NCBI GenBank assembly: GCA_004213175.1 | Contig: SHAT01000007.1 | Span: 1 to 58,016 of the forward strand | Reading direction: 5' to 3' | From: Pseudomonadota bacterium | GTDB taxonomy: Bacteria; SAR324; NAC60-12 | DNA length: 58,016 nt | In this document: positions 17,479-26,766 of the stretch, piece after piece | Layout of the letters: every line of letters starts with the position of its first letter | Position numbering within the stretch: the first letter of the stretch is position 1 | Translations under genes and position numbers: made by a program | Notes under the pieces: model-generated | What the model was told of the DNA's origin: nothing | The model's database searches: none | Seen by the model: the letters and a program-made list of their open reading frames with translations, nothing else

Positions 17479-19428
17479 TTATGTTTTTAATTCACGAGTA
17501 TCCACCTTTAAACCAAGTTTATTCAATTGTGTTTGAATTCTTGGTTTCCGTAGCAAGTCTATAAATTGCCTCACTTCTGGACGATTCAGGCGCTTTTGCG
17601 GAATAACAAAATCATATTCTTCATCTTGAATTGGAATAAATTCAAGACCTGAATCTTCAGCAACTGATTGTATGGCAATCCCCCAATCCGCTCGTTTTTG
17701 AGCAATTGCAGCAGCTACAGAATTATGTGATTTAGCCTCCTGGAAAAAGCCCGAAGGTCGCCGATCACCTAATATTCGATCGAGCAAAACTCGAGTACCG
17801 CTGCCAAGATTTCTGTTGATCATGCGTAAGTTTTGATCTTCTATCAATTGCCGAGTCGTCTTTTCAACATTGTTTTCGATTAAAGCAAAACGTGAATCAT
17901 CTTTTCGAAATAGCAAACCTTGACTTCGGCGGTATCCTTTAATCAATGCTATTTCAGGCGTCAGTAGATGGTGGTTATATTGATTTGATCCTTTCTCCAT
18001 CAAATGTGTTCCTGCCAAATCACATTCTCCTCGCTGAGCTGCCTGTATGCCGCTCGTGCTCCCAACAGCAAGGAATTTACAGGAAATACCGAGTTTTTTT
18101 ATTTCTCCAATCAAAAAATCAAGCCCCACGCAATGGCTACCGATGATCATCAAATCTGGTGGACGCGCTGTTTTTCCAAGTAAATGTATATTTGTTATTT
18201 CTCCAGCTTCTAGCATTTCAGTATTCCGCGGAATTTCCATAAATCCGTCTGCCCTGGCAAAACCTGTTATAGACCCCGAACCTTTTCCGGTAGAATATGC
18301 ACTGAATCCATTTTCGTTATGTACCAGATGGACGAGGTTAAATTCAGTACGCCCTTTTTCGGAATTGATGCGTTGTGGCACTTTTGCCTTAATATAAGTA
18401 CTGCGTTCGAGTTCAAGTCCAGCCATTACGCGAAGAACCGGAGCAATAAATTTGTGGAAGGTAAATGTGGAAGATGTGGGAAACCCAGGTAGGATGGCCG
18501 CAGGTGTTTCTTCAAGTAAGGCAAGACAAAGAGGTTTACCAGGTTTGAGTGAAACTCCGTGTACGAGAACGCCTAATTTTTGGAAATTTTCAAAGACTTG
18601 GTAATTCAAATCACCTTCACCTTTTGAGGTGCCTCCAGAGAGCAGTACAAAATCCAATTCAAGTGCTTGGCGCAGGACCTTTTCAATTTGTGTATCGTTA
18701 TCAGCAACAATTCCAAAACGTACTGCTTCGCAACCAAGTTCTTCAACGGCATGAGCAATTAAGGTTGAGTTTGAATCATAGACTTTTCCTATTTCCATTT
18801 GTTCTCCAGGGGAAATTAGTTCATTACCACTAGAAATTACAGCAACTTTGGGTTTCTTCCAAACTTTGACTTTTGCTTCTCCCAAAGCGGCCAAAGTACC
18901 GGTTTCCCTATAACCGAGATATTCACCAATTCTGAGGACTACTTCTCCCGCTCCAATATCAGAACCCGCCAAAGATACTCCGGAGCTCGGTGCAATCGGT
19001 TTTACGACTTTAATTTGGTTTTCTCCTGAATATGTGTTTTCATCGGGAAAGGTATTTTCTATCATAACAACACCATCAGCACCTCGTGGGAGGACTCCGC
19101 CAGTAGAAATTGGGGTAGCTGTACCCGGAGTGACATCAATCTTGGGAATCACACCGCAGGCTAGTATTTCAGGATTCAATTTCAGCAAAACTGGAGCCGT
19201 TTCTTGTGCGCCAAAAGTGTCTTCCGCACGCAGCGCAAAACCGTCAAAATTACTTCTGTCAAAATAAGGTACATTATGCCGTGCCAAAACATCACAAGCT
19301 AAAATTCGACCATGGGACTTTTCCAGTAGTACCAATTCTTCGCCTAATGGTTGAGGTTTAACTGCATCCCAAAATTTTTCTTCTGCTTCACCTGCTGTTG
19401 CTAAATTTAAAAATTGCTGCTGTTTCAT
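17479..19428 (-). CDS. MoeA fused to a periplasmic-binding-like (PBP) domain
   Basis: A 649-residue fusion. Residues 1 to about 400 are a full MoeA: SNFDGFALRAEDTF, ISTGGVLPRGADGVVMIE, KVYDSNSTL, SGGTSKGEGD, VHGVSLKPGKP and LPGFPTSSTF. Residues from about 425 on form a PBP-like substrate-binding domain (IGSHCVGLDFLIGEIKK, CDLAGTHLM, NRNLGSGTRVLLDR, ADWGIAI). No signal peptide is present, so the binding domain is cytoplasmic and may sense or deliver oxyanion or cofactor. The TTG at 19437 is an alternative start; the ATG is preferred. It is the second MoeA here. Two MoeA paralogues are known in organisms that use both Mo and W, but the division of labour here is inference. Confidence 0.92.
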   Translation of the reverse strand: MKQQQFLNLATAGEAEEKFWDAVKPQPLGEELVLLEKSHGRILACDVLARHNVPYFDRSNFDGFALRAEDTFGAQETAPVLLKLNPEILACGVIPKIDVTPGTATPISTGGVLPRGADGVVMIENTFPDENTYSGENQIKVVKPIAPSSGVSLAGSDIGAGEVVLRIGEYLGYRETGTLAALGEAKVKVWKKPKVAVISSGNELISPGEQMEIGKVYDSNSTLIAHAVEELGCEAVRFGIVADNDTQIEKVLRQALELDFVLLSGGTSKGEGDLNYQVFENFQKLGVLVHGVSLKPGKPLCLALLEETPAAILPGFPTSSTFTFHKFIAPVLRVMAGLELERSTYIKAKVPQRINSEKGRTEFNLVHLVHNENGFSAYSTGKGSGSITGFARADGFMEIPRNTEMLEAGEITNIHLLGKTARPPDLMIIGSHCVGLDFLIGEIKKLGISCKFLAVGSTSGIQAAQRGECDLAGTHLMEKGSNQYNHHLLTPEIALIKGYRRSQGLLFRKDDSRFALIENNVEKTTRQLIEDQNLRMINRNLGSGTRVLLDRILGDRRPSGFFQEAKSHNSVAAAIAQKRADWGIAIQSVAEDSGLEFIPIQDEEYDFVIPQKRLNRPEVRQFIDLLRKPRIQTQLNKLGLKVDTRELKT

Positions 19429-19955
19429 TTTGAACAAAAACTTTAGCCCATTTTGATTTGGTAGTTGCCAGAAAACTGTTTGAAAGCTACTAAAAGTAGT
19501 GGCGAATAATTAATGCAATAAAAATTGCCTTAGTTACATATATATTTTGTATGAAAATTTTTATATGTATGCAAAAAATGATACATCAGATGTAATAAAA
19601 TTACCAAACAATGTGTTAATGGTCGGTGGAAACGTTAGACTGTATTTTTGGAAACCAAAGTTATGTTCCGTTTCCTCTTTTGGCGGATCAGTCTATTATC
19701 GCAGTCGGTGAGAAACCAAAAAAATATTACGCACTGAGGATCATCCAGATCTATGTCTATTTAATTCTGCGGCAGAGTCATGGAATTAGTTTAAATTATT
19801 CGATTTTCTGGATTGCCGTTGTTACCTAACTAGGCCTACATTATTTCATTTATTTTTATGGCTATTGAATACCATTTTAAATTGAAAGGTAACCTCGCTC
19901 TCTATATTGGTAAGTGTAATGGAAATTGAATTTAAAATGGTTTGGTGAATGAAAG
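19429..19955. other. Intergenic region between moeA fusion and HAD gene
   Basis: About 530 AT-rich bases. It holds a short dyad CTACT-AAA-AGTAG (19487-19499) and a longer inverted repeat TACATATA (19535-19542) with TATATGTA (19562-19569), both upstream of the MoeA-PBP gene, so an operator is possible. A 67-codon plus-strand frame with a GTG start (19626-19829) is not convincing. No structured riboswitch was recognised. Confidence 0.3.
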
Positions 19956-20765
19956 TTAGATCGAAGTAGCTGAACGTGCGTTTAGGATCACTTCGCTAAG
20001 TTCCACAAATCCTGATGCGGTTCTATTTTTTGTTATCCAGCAAGGTTGTTGTTCCATAGTGTCTACAAAGTCCAAAACATTTGCGACCCCGACTGAATTT
20101 TCAAAAAATCCGAACATAGGCTCATCGTTCGGTGAGTCTCCGCAAAAGACAATTTGATCCTGAGCTAAATCCATATCAGTTTGAAAGCATTCCGCAAATA
20201 AAATTCTTGTCATCGATAGTTTATCGTAATTTCCGAACCAGCCGTTGACATGAATGGAACTGACTTTTGCAATAGCGCCGGCTTGTTCAAAGATGTTCAC
20301 AATCTTATCTATCGCAGATTGTGAAAGTGCAGGTATATCCTCGCAAAAATCAATCGCCAAATCTGCTTCCCGAAAAGCTTGATCTGAAGCAACGGAGGAG
20401 CCTTCAACTTCATCTAAAATAATCTTCCGGAGTTGTTCAAGCTCTTTACGGTCAGCTGCTCTTTCATTTTCATTTTTCCAGTAGCGCTGTCTCATTTTAC
20501 GTAAGGTGGAATTATAAATGAAATAGAAGGCTCCGTTTTCACCAACAACCCCATCTACAGGCCACAGACGTGCAATTTGGTCACACCAACCGGCAGGTCT
20601 TCCGGTAATGGGAATCACTTTTAAACCGGCTTGCTTTAGTCTTTCCAAAGCTTGATAACTTTTTGCAGGAAGGCGACCGTTTTCGGTCAATGTATCGTCA
20701 ATATCTGTAAGGATAAAACGAATATTTTTGAGTGTATCTTTAGGAAAATCTGAGAGTGGCTGCAT
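19956..20765 (-). CDS. HAD-superfamily phosphatase of the phn cluster
   Basis: Cytoplasmic Cof-type (class IIB) HAD phosphatase, 269 residues. Motif I is DIDDTLT (21-27) with the nucleophile Asp21 and acid Asp23. Motif II is PITGRP, and motif IV is GDSPNDEPMF near residue 218. The cap lies between motifs II and III. It follows phnE by 12 bp as the last gene of the transporter run, so it may release phosphate from an imported organophosphonate product. That role is inferred only from position; the HAD family has many substrates. Confidence 0.8.
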   Translation of the reverse strand: MQPLSDFPKDTLKNIRFILTDIDDTLTENGRLPAKSYQALERLKQAGLKVIPITGRPAGWCDQIARLWPVDGVVGENGAFYFIYNSTLRKMRQRYWKNENERAADRKELEQLRKIILDEVEGSSVASDQAFREADLAIDFCEDIPALSQSAIDKIVNIFEQAGAIAKVSSIHVNGWFGNYDKLSMTRILFAECFQTDMDLAQDQIVFCGDSPNDEPMFGFFENSVGVANVLDFVDTMEQQPCWITKNRTASGFVELSEVILNARSATSI

Positions 20766-20777
20766 ATCAAAAATTAC

Positions 20778-21593
20778 TTAAATGATAGCATGTCGCACCT
20801 TGGCAGAGACCCATTCACTGAAGATGACAGTCAGTAGAATCAGAATCAGAATGAGTGTGACTTGAGGCCAGGCCAGAACATTTAAAGAGGCGTTTAACTG
20901 CAGCCCGATACCCCCTGCACCGACATAACCAAGCACAGTGGATTCACGAATGTTAATGTCCCACCGAAAAACACTGATGCCTGCAAAAGCTGGAAGTATC
21001 TGAGGGAAAATTCCATAAATTAGTTTCTGTAAACCACTAGCTCCTGTAGCGGAAATTGCTTCTACCTGGTCTTTATCTATTTCCTCAATTGCTTCATACA
21101 GCAGTTTGGAAATGAAACCGATTGAGCGCAAACTAATCGCCACTATTCCGGCAACTACACCAGGGCCTATGATAGAAACGAGCAGAAGTGCCCAAATCAG
21201 GGAGTTTATTGAGCGAGAGGAAACTATGATCAGCAGGGCAATTGGCCGCACAAATTTAGTGCTGGGTGTGGTGTTCCGGGCAGCAAGGAAAGCTACAGGT
21301 ACGGCCATCAAAATGGCCAACATCGTGCCGATCGTGGCGATATTGATAGTGTCCCAGAGTGGCTCCAACAATTCGCTGATGTAACTCCAGCGTGGAGGTA
21401 TCATCCGTGATCCGATGTCAGCGGCAATCCTTGGTGCATCCCAGACAAAAAACCATGTAGTACTTTCAGAAATCATTTGCCAGCAGTACATGAAAATCGC
21501 TGTTCCAGTCAACCAGAGAAACCAGGAAAGGAGTTGTTGGTTGCGATTTCTATGCTGCCAGACTTTTGGCGTTGAAGAAAGTGCTTCAGTCAT
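20778..21593 (-). CDS. phnE: Phosphonate-type ABC transporter permease, second copy
   Basis: Inner-membrane permease of the PhnE family, 271 residues, about six membrane segments. The coupling loop EAISATGASGLQKLIYG and the DINIRESTVLGYVGAGGIG motif are diagnostic. It shares its ATG with the stop of the first phnE (TAATG), a one-base overlap. Two phnE genes in a row suggest a heterodimeric channel. Confidence 0.9.
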   Translation of the reverse strand: MTEALSSTPKVWQHRNRNQQLLSWFLWLTGTAIFMYCWQMISESTTWFFVWDAPRIAADIGSRMIPPRWSYISELLEPLWDTINIATIGTMLAILMAVPVAFLAARNTTPSTKFVRPIALLIIVSSRSINSLIWALLLVSIIGPGVVAGIVAISLRSIGFISKLLYEAIEEIDKDQVEAISATGASGLQKLIYGIFPQILPAFAGISVFRWDINIRESTVLGYVGAGGIGLQLNASLNVLAWPQVTLILILILLTVIFSEWVSAKVRHAII

Positions 21594-22438
21594 TACTGCA
21601 CTCCTGCTCGGATGTAACCAGAAATATATTCTGAAAGCATGACTATTCCAATAATCAAAATGAGAATAGCAGCTGCGGTGTCGTATTCGTAACGGTCAAA
21701 CGCTGTGTTAAGTGTCGCACCAATACCTCCCGCACCGACCAATCCGACAACAGCCGATTCACGAAAATTTATGTCCAACCTGTATAGAGAAAGTCCAATC
21801 AAACGTGGCATTATCTGTGGCTGGACTCCATAATTAATCCACTGCCACCAAGGTGAACCTGTTGCTTTAACTGCTTCTGCCTGACTTTTATCCATACTTT
21901 CAATATCTTCAGCAAGCAGTTTGGAGAGGAAACCGATAGATGCAAAAGAAAGAGTTAAGACCCCTGCCAGTGGTCCAAAGCCAAAAATCGCTACAAATAG
22001 AATGGCGACTATGATTTCCTGAAAACTACGTGAAAGAGCAATAATTGCTCTGCAAAACAAATATATCGGCAACGGTGCCAGATTGCTAGCAGCACCGAAG
22101 CCGATAGGAATTGAAATCGCTATTCCGATTACAGTGGATGTAACCGTCATCATGAGGCTTTCTATTATTCCTTCACTAATGTCAGACCAGCGTCCAGCAA
22201 AGTTTGGATTCATGAAACCAAAAACAAATTTCGCCCCACGGTCGAGTCCCTCATAAATTCGGGTCCAATTTACTTCAAGCATTCCAACGGATAAGTACAA
22301 ATAAAGTACAAGTCCAAGCATCAACCCCCAGCGTAAAATCCGATTTTTGATAAAAGGTGGAGGGGCCCATGATTTAGGAAGTGACGTTGATTGAATTTCT
22401 GAAGTCACGGAATTTGGAGATGTTACCATGTTGCCCAT
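21593..22438 (-). CDS. phnE: Phosphonate-type ABC transporter permease, first copy
   Basis: PhnE-family permease, 281 residues, with about 40 cytoplasmic residues before the first membrane helix. The coupling loop EAVKATGSPWWQWINYG and LDINFRESAVVGLVGAGGIG mirror the second copy. It begins one base after phnC ends. A start at 22429 (Met4) is also possible. It is likely to pair with the next permease as a heterodimer. Confidence 0.9.
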   Translation of the reverse strand: MGNMVTSPNSVTSEIQSTSLPKSWAPPPFIKNRILRWGLMLGLVLYLYLSVGMLEVNWTRIYEGLDRGAKFVFGFMNPNFAGRWSDISEGIIESLMMTVTSTVIGIAISIPIGFGAASNLAPLPIYLFCRAIIALSRSFQEIIVAILFVAIFGFGPLAGVLTLSFASIGFLSKLLAEDIESMDKSQAEAVKATGSPWWQWINYGVQPQIMPRLIGLSLYRLDINFRESAVVGLVGAGGIGATLNTAFDRYEYDTAAAILILIIGIVMLSEYISGYIRAGVQ

Positions 22439-22439
22439 A

Positions 22440-23273
22440 TCACATCATTTCTGCCATGTGTTCTTCTGAAAGAGATTCGTCATCAAATTCTGACTCAGTA
22501 CCCTTTTTTGCTTTGTTCTTTCTGACAGCAGTCCAGTCCTCTTCACCATAAATTTCGGTGAGTACATCAGGTTTTAAATTGTCCGGATGACCGTCGTAAA
22601 CAATGTTCCCTTCGCGCAAGCCGACGATACGTTCGGCAAACATCTGGGCTAGTGCAACATCATGGATATTGATGATTGCTGCCAGTTGATGCTCTTCACA
22701 TAATTCTGTGATGAGACGCATTATCTGGCGTGAGGTTTTTGGATCGAGACTCGCAGTTGGTTCGTCTACTAGCAAAATATCAGGGTTCTGAATTAAAGCA
22801 CGGGCAATACCGACTCTTTGACGTTGTCCTCCTGAAAGTTCATCTGCTCTTTTATTGAACATCTTTTCCAATCCGACTTTTTCTAAAAGTCGGAAGGCTT
22901 CCTTAACATCAGTTTGTGGAAATTTTCGCAAATAACTTCTCCAGAATCCGACATACCCCAAACGTCCTGAGAGTACATTTTCCATGACTGTCAGTCGTTC
23001 AACGAGTGCATATTCCTGAAAAATCATGCCCATGTTCCTGCGGGCTTTGCGTAACTTTCCTGACCGCAACTTTACAATGTTTTCACCATTGAACCATATT
23101 TCTCCTGATGTTGGAGTTTCAAGCCGGTTTACACATCTTATTAGGGTACTTTTGCCAGCACCGGATGGACCTATGAGGGCCATTACCTGACCCTTTTCAA
23201 CTTTCAGGTCAACACCATTTATGGCAAGGTCACCAGTCCTATATTTTTTTATGAGTTGTTTTATTTCAAGCAT
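22440..23273 (-). CDS. phnC: Phosphonate-type ABC transporter ATP-binding protein
   Basis: Cytoplasmic ATPase, 277 residues, with Walker [10 protein letters not shown] (35-43), signature [15 protein letters not shown], Walker [13 protein letters not shown] and the switch His in NIHDVAL. The family is PhnC. The last 25 residues are an acidic, Glu/Ser-rich tail beyond the usual end. It lies 84 bp downstream of phnD, separated by a nested hairpin. Confidence 0.92.
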   Translation of the reverse strand: MLEIKQLIKKYRTGDLAINGVDLKVEKGQVMALIGPSGAGKSTLIRCVNRLETPTSGEIWFNGENIVKLRSGKLRKARRNMGMIFQEYALVERLTVMENVLSGRLGYVGFWRSYLRKFPQTDVKEAFRLLEKVGLEKMFNKRADELSGGQRQRVGIARALIQNPDILLVDEPTASLDPKTSRQIMRLITELCEEHQLAAIINIHDVALAQMFAERIVGLREGNIVYDGHPDNLKPDVLTEIYGEEDWTAVRKNKAKKGTESEFDDESLSEEHMAEMM

Positions 23274-23302
23274 AGATATTTTTTATCACGCAGGAGCGTG
23301 TT

Positions 23303-23348
23303 CGGTCCCAATAGAAAAATCCCGGTATCGGGTAAGCCACTGGAACCG
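23303..23348 (-). terminator. Nested hairpin / attenuator between phnD and phnC
   Basis: On the minus strand, ten bases after the phnD stop, CGGTTCC (23342-23348) pairs with GGGACCG (23303-23309), including one G-U pair. Inside it CCCG-ATAC-CGGG (23321-23332) is followed by ATTTTT. The inner stem plus U run would make a weak terminator that lowers phnC-E expression relative to the abundant binding protein. Confidence 0.45.
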
Positions 23349-23357
23349 ATGAGGTAA

Positions 23358-24359
23358 TTATTTGCAAGCGTAAGAAACACCGTTTGCTTTGTCGATGGTT
23401 CGAATAACAGCCCAATGTGTTTTATAGGTAATTGGAATAAATTGCCCTTCTTTAGATTTGGAAAATTCCTCTTTCAGGGTAGTCGGTACCAACTTTTGCT
23501 GTCCCCAGTCTGGCTTGTCCCATTGGAAGCTGAAGAATGCTTCTTGGATTTTTAACTTGAGTGCTGGATTCAGATTGTGGGCATATCCAAAACCAGTGGT
23601 TGGGAAAGTCTGAGACTTGTAAATAGTGATCACGTCATCTGCTTTTATAACATCTCTTTTGATCATTCGTGATTTAACAGAGTTTGCAATTGAGGCAGCC
23701 ACGTAATCCTTGTTAGCAACACCAAGAATTGAGTTGTCGTGTTTCCCAGAGTAGACAGGCTCAAAGTCACGGTCTGCAATCATATTAAACTTACTCTTTA
23801 AAATCGCAGATGGTGCTTTTTTACCAGAATTCGAAGTTGGCGAAGTAAACGCCAGAGTTTTTCCACGGATATCTTCTACTTTATTGATACCACTACCGGG
23901 ATATGTGATTATTTCCATTTCATATCCGAAATGTCCAGTAAGACTGGCCATGATAGTGAAAGACTCAAAACCCGCACAGTTAACAGCAAGTGGATTGGAA
24001 CCTGTGTTGAATCCTGCAATGTGTAATCTTCCGGAGCGCATGGCTTCAATTTGAGCTGCGTTTGACTGCACCGAAAAAAACACTACTTTTCTCCCAGTCA
24101 CTTTTTCCATGTGAATCAGAAAATCAGACCATGCTTCTTTGTATACTGCTGGATCTTCAACTGGAGTGTAGGCAAAAATCAAAGTGCTTGGATCCACCAA
24201 TTTGCTTGAATCCGTTGGTGTATCAGCTATCAAATCGCCGTTTACGTCACAGTAGCGCTTATCTAAATCACCACGAGGACATTCTGCTCCCAATGCTGGA
24301 AATGCCAACAATCCAAGCAAAGCTGTACTTAGGAAAAATATTTTTAATAAAGTTTTCAT
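23358..24359 (-). CDS. phnD: Phosphonate/phosphite-type ABC transporter substrate-binding protein
   Basis: Periplasmic receptor, 333 residues from the ATG at 24359, which has a GGGGAA ribosome-binding site. Twenty extra upstream codons in frame lack one. A signal peptide ends at ALGA (about 25). The fold shows FAYTPVEDPAVYKEAW, AQIEAMRSGRLHIAGFNTG and FTSPTSNSGKKAPS, the PhnD anion-binding landmarks. The mature start CPRGDLDKRYCDVNGD has two cysteines and a Asp-rich loop resembling a calcium site. The ligand could be phosphonate, phosphite or phosphate ester; no C-P lyase, phosphonatase or phosphite dehydrogenase is in the window. Confidence 0.9.
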   Translation of the reverse strand: MKTLLKIFFLSTALLGLLAFPALGAECPRGDLDKRYCDVNGDLIADTPTDSSKLVDPSTLIFAYTPVEDPAVYKEAWSDFLIHMEKVTGRKVVFFSVQSNAAQIEAMRSGRLHIAGFNTGSNPLAVNCAGFESFTIMASLTGHFGYEMEIITYPGSGINKVEDIRGKTLAFTSPTSNSGKKAPSAILKSKFNMIADRDFEPVYSGKHDNSILGVANKDYVAASIANSVKSRMIKRDVIKADDVITIYKSQTFPTTGFGYAHNLNPALKLKIQEAFFSFQWDKPDWGQQKLVPTTLKEEFSKSKEGQFIPITYKTHWAVIRTIDKANGVSYACK

Positions 24360-24766
24360 TTTTGTTCCCCTGTTTGAGTTAATAATAGGCATTCCAGTAT
24401 TTACTTCTGAAAATGTCATTTAAAATTTTAAGCGTATCGCAGCCTCTAACGATAGTCAACACATTTTGTTTTTGTAATGATGTATTTTTAGTAATTTCAA
24501 AAAAATAAATTAAATATAGTTTCTATTGTAATTTAGACCCTTTAAAAGTAGCATTAAAATCTTAATGGGTTTTACTGGGATGTTTTCTTGGCCTTGTTTT
24601 AGGAAATCATTGGTATACTGAAAGAACTATTAATTAAGTGATAAATGCAAATTTAAATTACGATAAAAAAGACTTAACTAAATAAAATATTACCTAAACT
24701 TACAATTTCAAACTTAATTGAAAATGTATTTTGTTTACTTGTAAATTATTACAAGTAAGGACTGAG
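24360..24766. other. Divergent control region between phnD and the acyl-CoA ligase
   Basis: AT-rich 407 bp. Toward phnD, TTGACT (24454-24459) with a 17-bp spacer to TACGCT is a weak promoter candidate. Toward the ligase, TTGAAA (24718-24723) with an 18-bp spacer to TAAATT (24742-24747) is another; its -10 lies inside the palindrome described separately. No recognisable Pho box was seen. Confidence 0.35.
24735..24758 (+). promoter_or_regulatory. 24-bp palindrome, likely operator of the ligase/Liv operon
   Basis: Two perfect 10-base arms, TTACTTGTAA and TTACAAGTAA, flank ATTA. The right arm runs into the AAGG ribosome-binding site (24757-24760) and ends eight bases before the ATG. The size and symmetry suit a TetR-type repressor site; as RNA it would be a hairpin close to the ribosome-binding site. 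No regulator gene is adjacent. Confidence 0.6.
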
Positions 24767-26737
24767 ATGACAGAAAAAAAAGCAATAGACAGAAAGCTAG
24801 ATACGATTCCAAAGTTGTTGTTAGATCATGCAAGGGAAAGAGGAAATAGACCTGCAAATAGGCTCAAAAATTTTGGAATCTGGCAGTCATGGACATGGTC
24901 GGAAGTTGCCGAAGAGGTTCGGGACTTGGCTTGTGGTCTTGTAAAGATTGGTTTTCAAAGAGGTGACAAACTTGCTGTGATAGGTGATAATCGCCCACGT
25001 CTTTACTGGTCTATGGTTGCCGCGCAGGCTTTGGGTGGAATTCCGGTTCCACTTTATCAAAATTCGGTCGCAGAAGAAATGTTTCATGTTCTGGAAAACT
25101 CAGATGCTAAATTTGCAATCGTACAGAATCAGGAACAGACAGACAAACTTCTTGAAATAAAAGACCGTTTACCACACCTTGAGTTTATTTGCTACGAGGA
25201 ACCACGTGGAATGAGAGACTATAATCAAGAATTTATTTTTTATTATAAAGATATACAGCAAACAGGGCGTGCTTTTCAGAGTATAAATCCTGATTATTTT
25301 CTGACTGAAGTAGAAAAGGGTGATGGTAGTGATATTTCAATATTACTCTATACCTCCGGAACAACAGGCGAACCCAAAGGTGTAGTCCTTACTTCAGACA
25401 ATCTCATTATAACAGCACGCAATAGTATTGATTTTGATAATCTTACCAGCAGTGAAGAGGTTTTGGCTTACTTACCAATGGCCTGGGTGGGTGACAACAT
25501 TTTTTCTTTAGCACAGGCTTATGTCATTGGCTTTTGTGTGAATTGCCCTGAAAACCCTGAAACTGTGATGACAGATCTCAAGGAAATCGGTCCTACCTAT
25601 TATTTTGCACCTCCGGCAATTTATGAAACTGTACTTACAAAAGTAATGATACGAATGGAAGACGCAAGCAAGATTAAGCGTTCCATGTTTAATTATTTTA
25701 TGGAACTGGCTAAAACCGTGGGTATCCGTATTCTTGATGGTAAGCCTGTTTCCTTTTTAGAAAAATTCCTTTATGGCGTTGGAAAAATTCTAGTTTATGG
25801 GCCATTAAGAAATAACATGGGTTTGAGCAGAACTCGTCTTGCTTATACAGCAGGAGAAGCTATTGGCCCTGAGATATTTGAGTTTTTCCGTTCATTGGGT
25901 ATTAACATCAAGCAACTTTATGGACAGACAGAAGCTTCGGTTTTTGTTTGTGCTCAGCCTGACGGTCAGGTAAAGGCAGATACCGTAGGAACTGCATATC
26001 CGGGTGTTGAACTGCGTCTGGCAGACAATAACGAAGTTTTTTACCGTAGCCCGGGAGTCTTTCATTCTTATTATAAAAATCCTGAATCAACTGCAGATAC
26101 AAAAGACCCAGAAGGCTGGGTTGCTACAGGAGACGCCGGTTTTTTTGATGATGAAGGACACCTAAAAATAATTGATAGAGCAAAAGACGTAGGCCGGATG
26201 ACGGATGGAACCTTGTTCGCACCAAAGTATATAGAAAATAAACTCAAATTTTTCCCATTTATAAAGGAGGCGGTCACTTTCGGAGACGAAAAAGCTTATG
26301 CTTCAGCTGTTATCTGCATTGATATAGAAGCAGTTGGTAATTGGGCCGAACGCAGAAACTTAGCATACTCTGGATATACTGATCTTTCTGCAAGAGATGA
26401 AGTTTATGATCTCCTTCAGGAATGTGTTGAGAGTGTTAACGCGGATTTGGCTCGTGATGAAAAGCTCAGTGGCTCACAAATCAAAAGATACATGCTTTTG
26501 CATAAAGAACTGGATGCAGATGACGGAGAACTTACACGCACCCGTAAGGTGCGCCGGAGAATTGTTGCGGAAAAATATGCTGTTTTAATTGCCGCATTGG
26601 ATGATCCTCAACAGACTCATTGTGAAATTGATTCACAAATGACATTTGAAGATGGGCGTACAGGTACTGTGCACGCCAATTTGCAGATTCGAGAATCTTC
26701 CACTATAAAATCACATGTGCAAACTCTAGCTGCATAA
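24767..26737 (+). CDS. AMP-forming acyl-CoA ligase of the Liv cluster
   Basis: Cytoplasmic ligase that activates a carboxylic acid with ATP and CoA, 656 residues. The P-loop-like motif YTSGTTGEPKG is near residues 195-205, GQTEA follows, and ATGDAGFFDDEGHLKIIDRAKD is in the hinge region. Size and pattern match the long-chain-type ligases. The ATG at 24767 has AAGGA; the frame extends twelve codons upstream to a TTG without support. It starts an operon with livG (29 bp gap), livH, livM and livK. A ligase leading a Liv importer suggests the imported substrate is a carboxylate rather than an amino acid; this is inference. Confidence 0.92.
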   Translation: MTEKKAIDRKLDTIPKLLLDHARERGNRPANRLKNFGIWQSWTWSEVAEEVRDLACGLVKIGFQRGDKLAVIGDNRPRLYWSMVAAQALGGIPVPLYQNSVAEEMFHVLENSDAKFAIVQNQEQTDKLLEIKDRLPHLEFICYEEPRGMRDYNQEFIFYYKDIQQTGRAFQSINPDYFLTEVEKGDGSDISILLYTSGTTGEPKGVVLTSDNLIITARNSIDFDNLTSSEEVLAYLPMAWVGDNIFSLAQAYVIGFCVNCPENPETVMTDLKEIGPTYYFAPPAIYETVLTKVMIRMEDASKIKRSMFNYFMELAKTVGIRILDGKPVSFLEKFLYGVGKILVYGPLRNNMGLSRTRLAYTAGEAIGPEIFEFFRSLGINIKQLYGQTEASVFVCAQPDGQVKADTVGTAYPGVELRLADNNEVFYRSPGVFHSYYKNPESTADTKDPEGWVATGDAGFFDDEGHLKIIDRAKDVGRMTDGTLFAPKYIENKLKFFPFIKEAVTFGDEKAYASAVICIDIEAVGNWAERRNLAYSGYTDLSARDEVYDLLQECVESVNADLARDEKLSGSQIKRYMLLHKELDADDGELTRTRKVRRRIVAEKYAVLIAALDDPQQTHCEIDSQMTFEDGRTGTVHANLQIRESSTIKSHVQTLAA

Positions 26738-26766
26738 ATAACGAATTTAAAAACAGATTACCGTAT

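Noticed and set aside
19626-19829. 67-codon plus-strand frame with a GTG start
   Set aside because: No ribosome-binding site, no motif and no neighbour support.
24360-24766. Pho box controlling phnD
   Set aside because: No pair of CTGTCAT-like direct repeats could be found in the divergent region.
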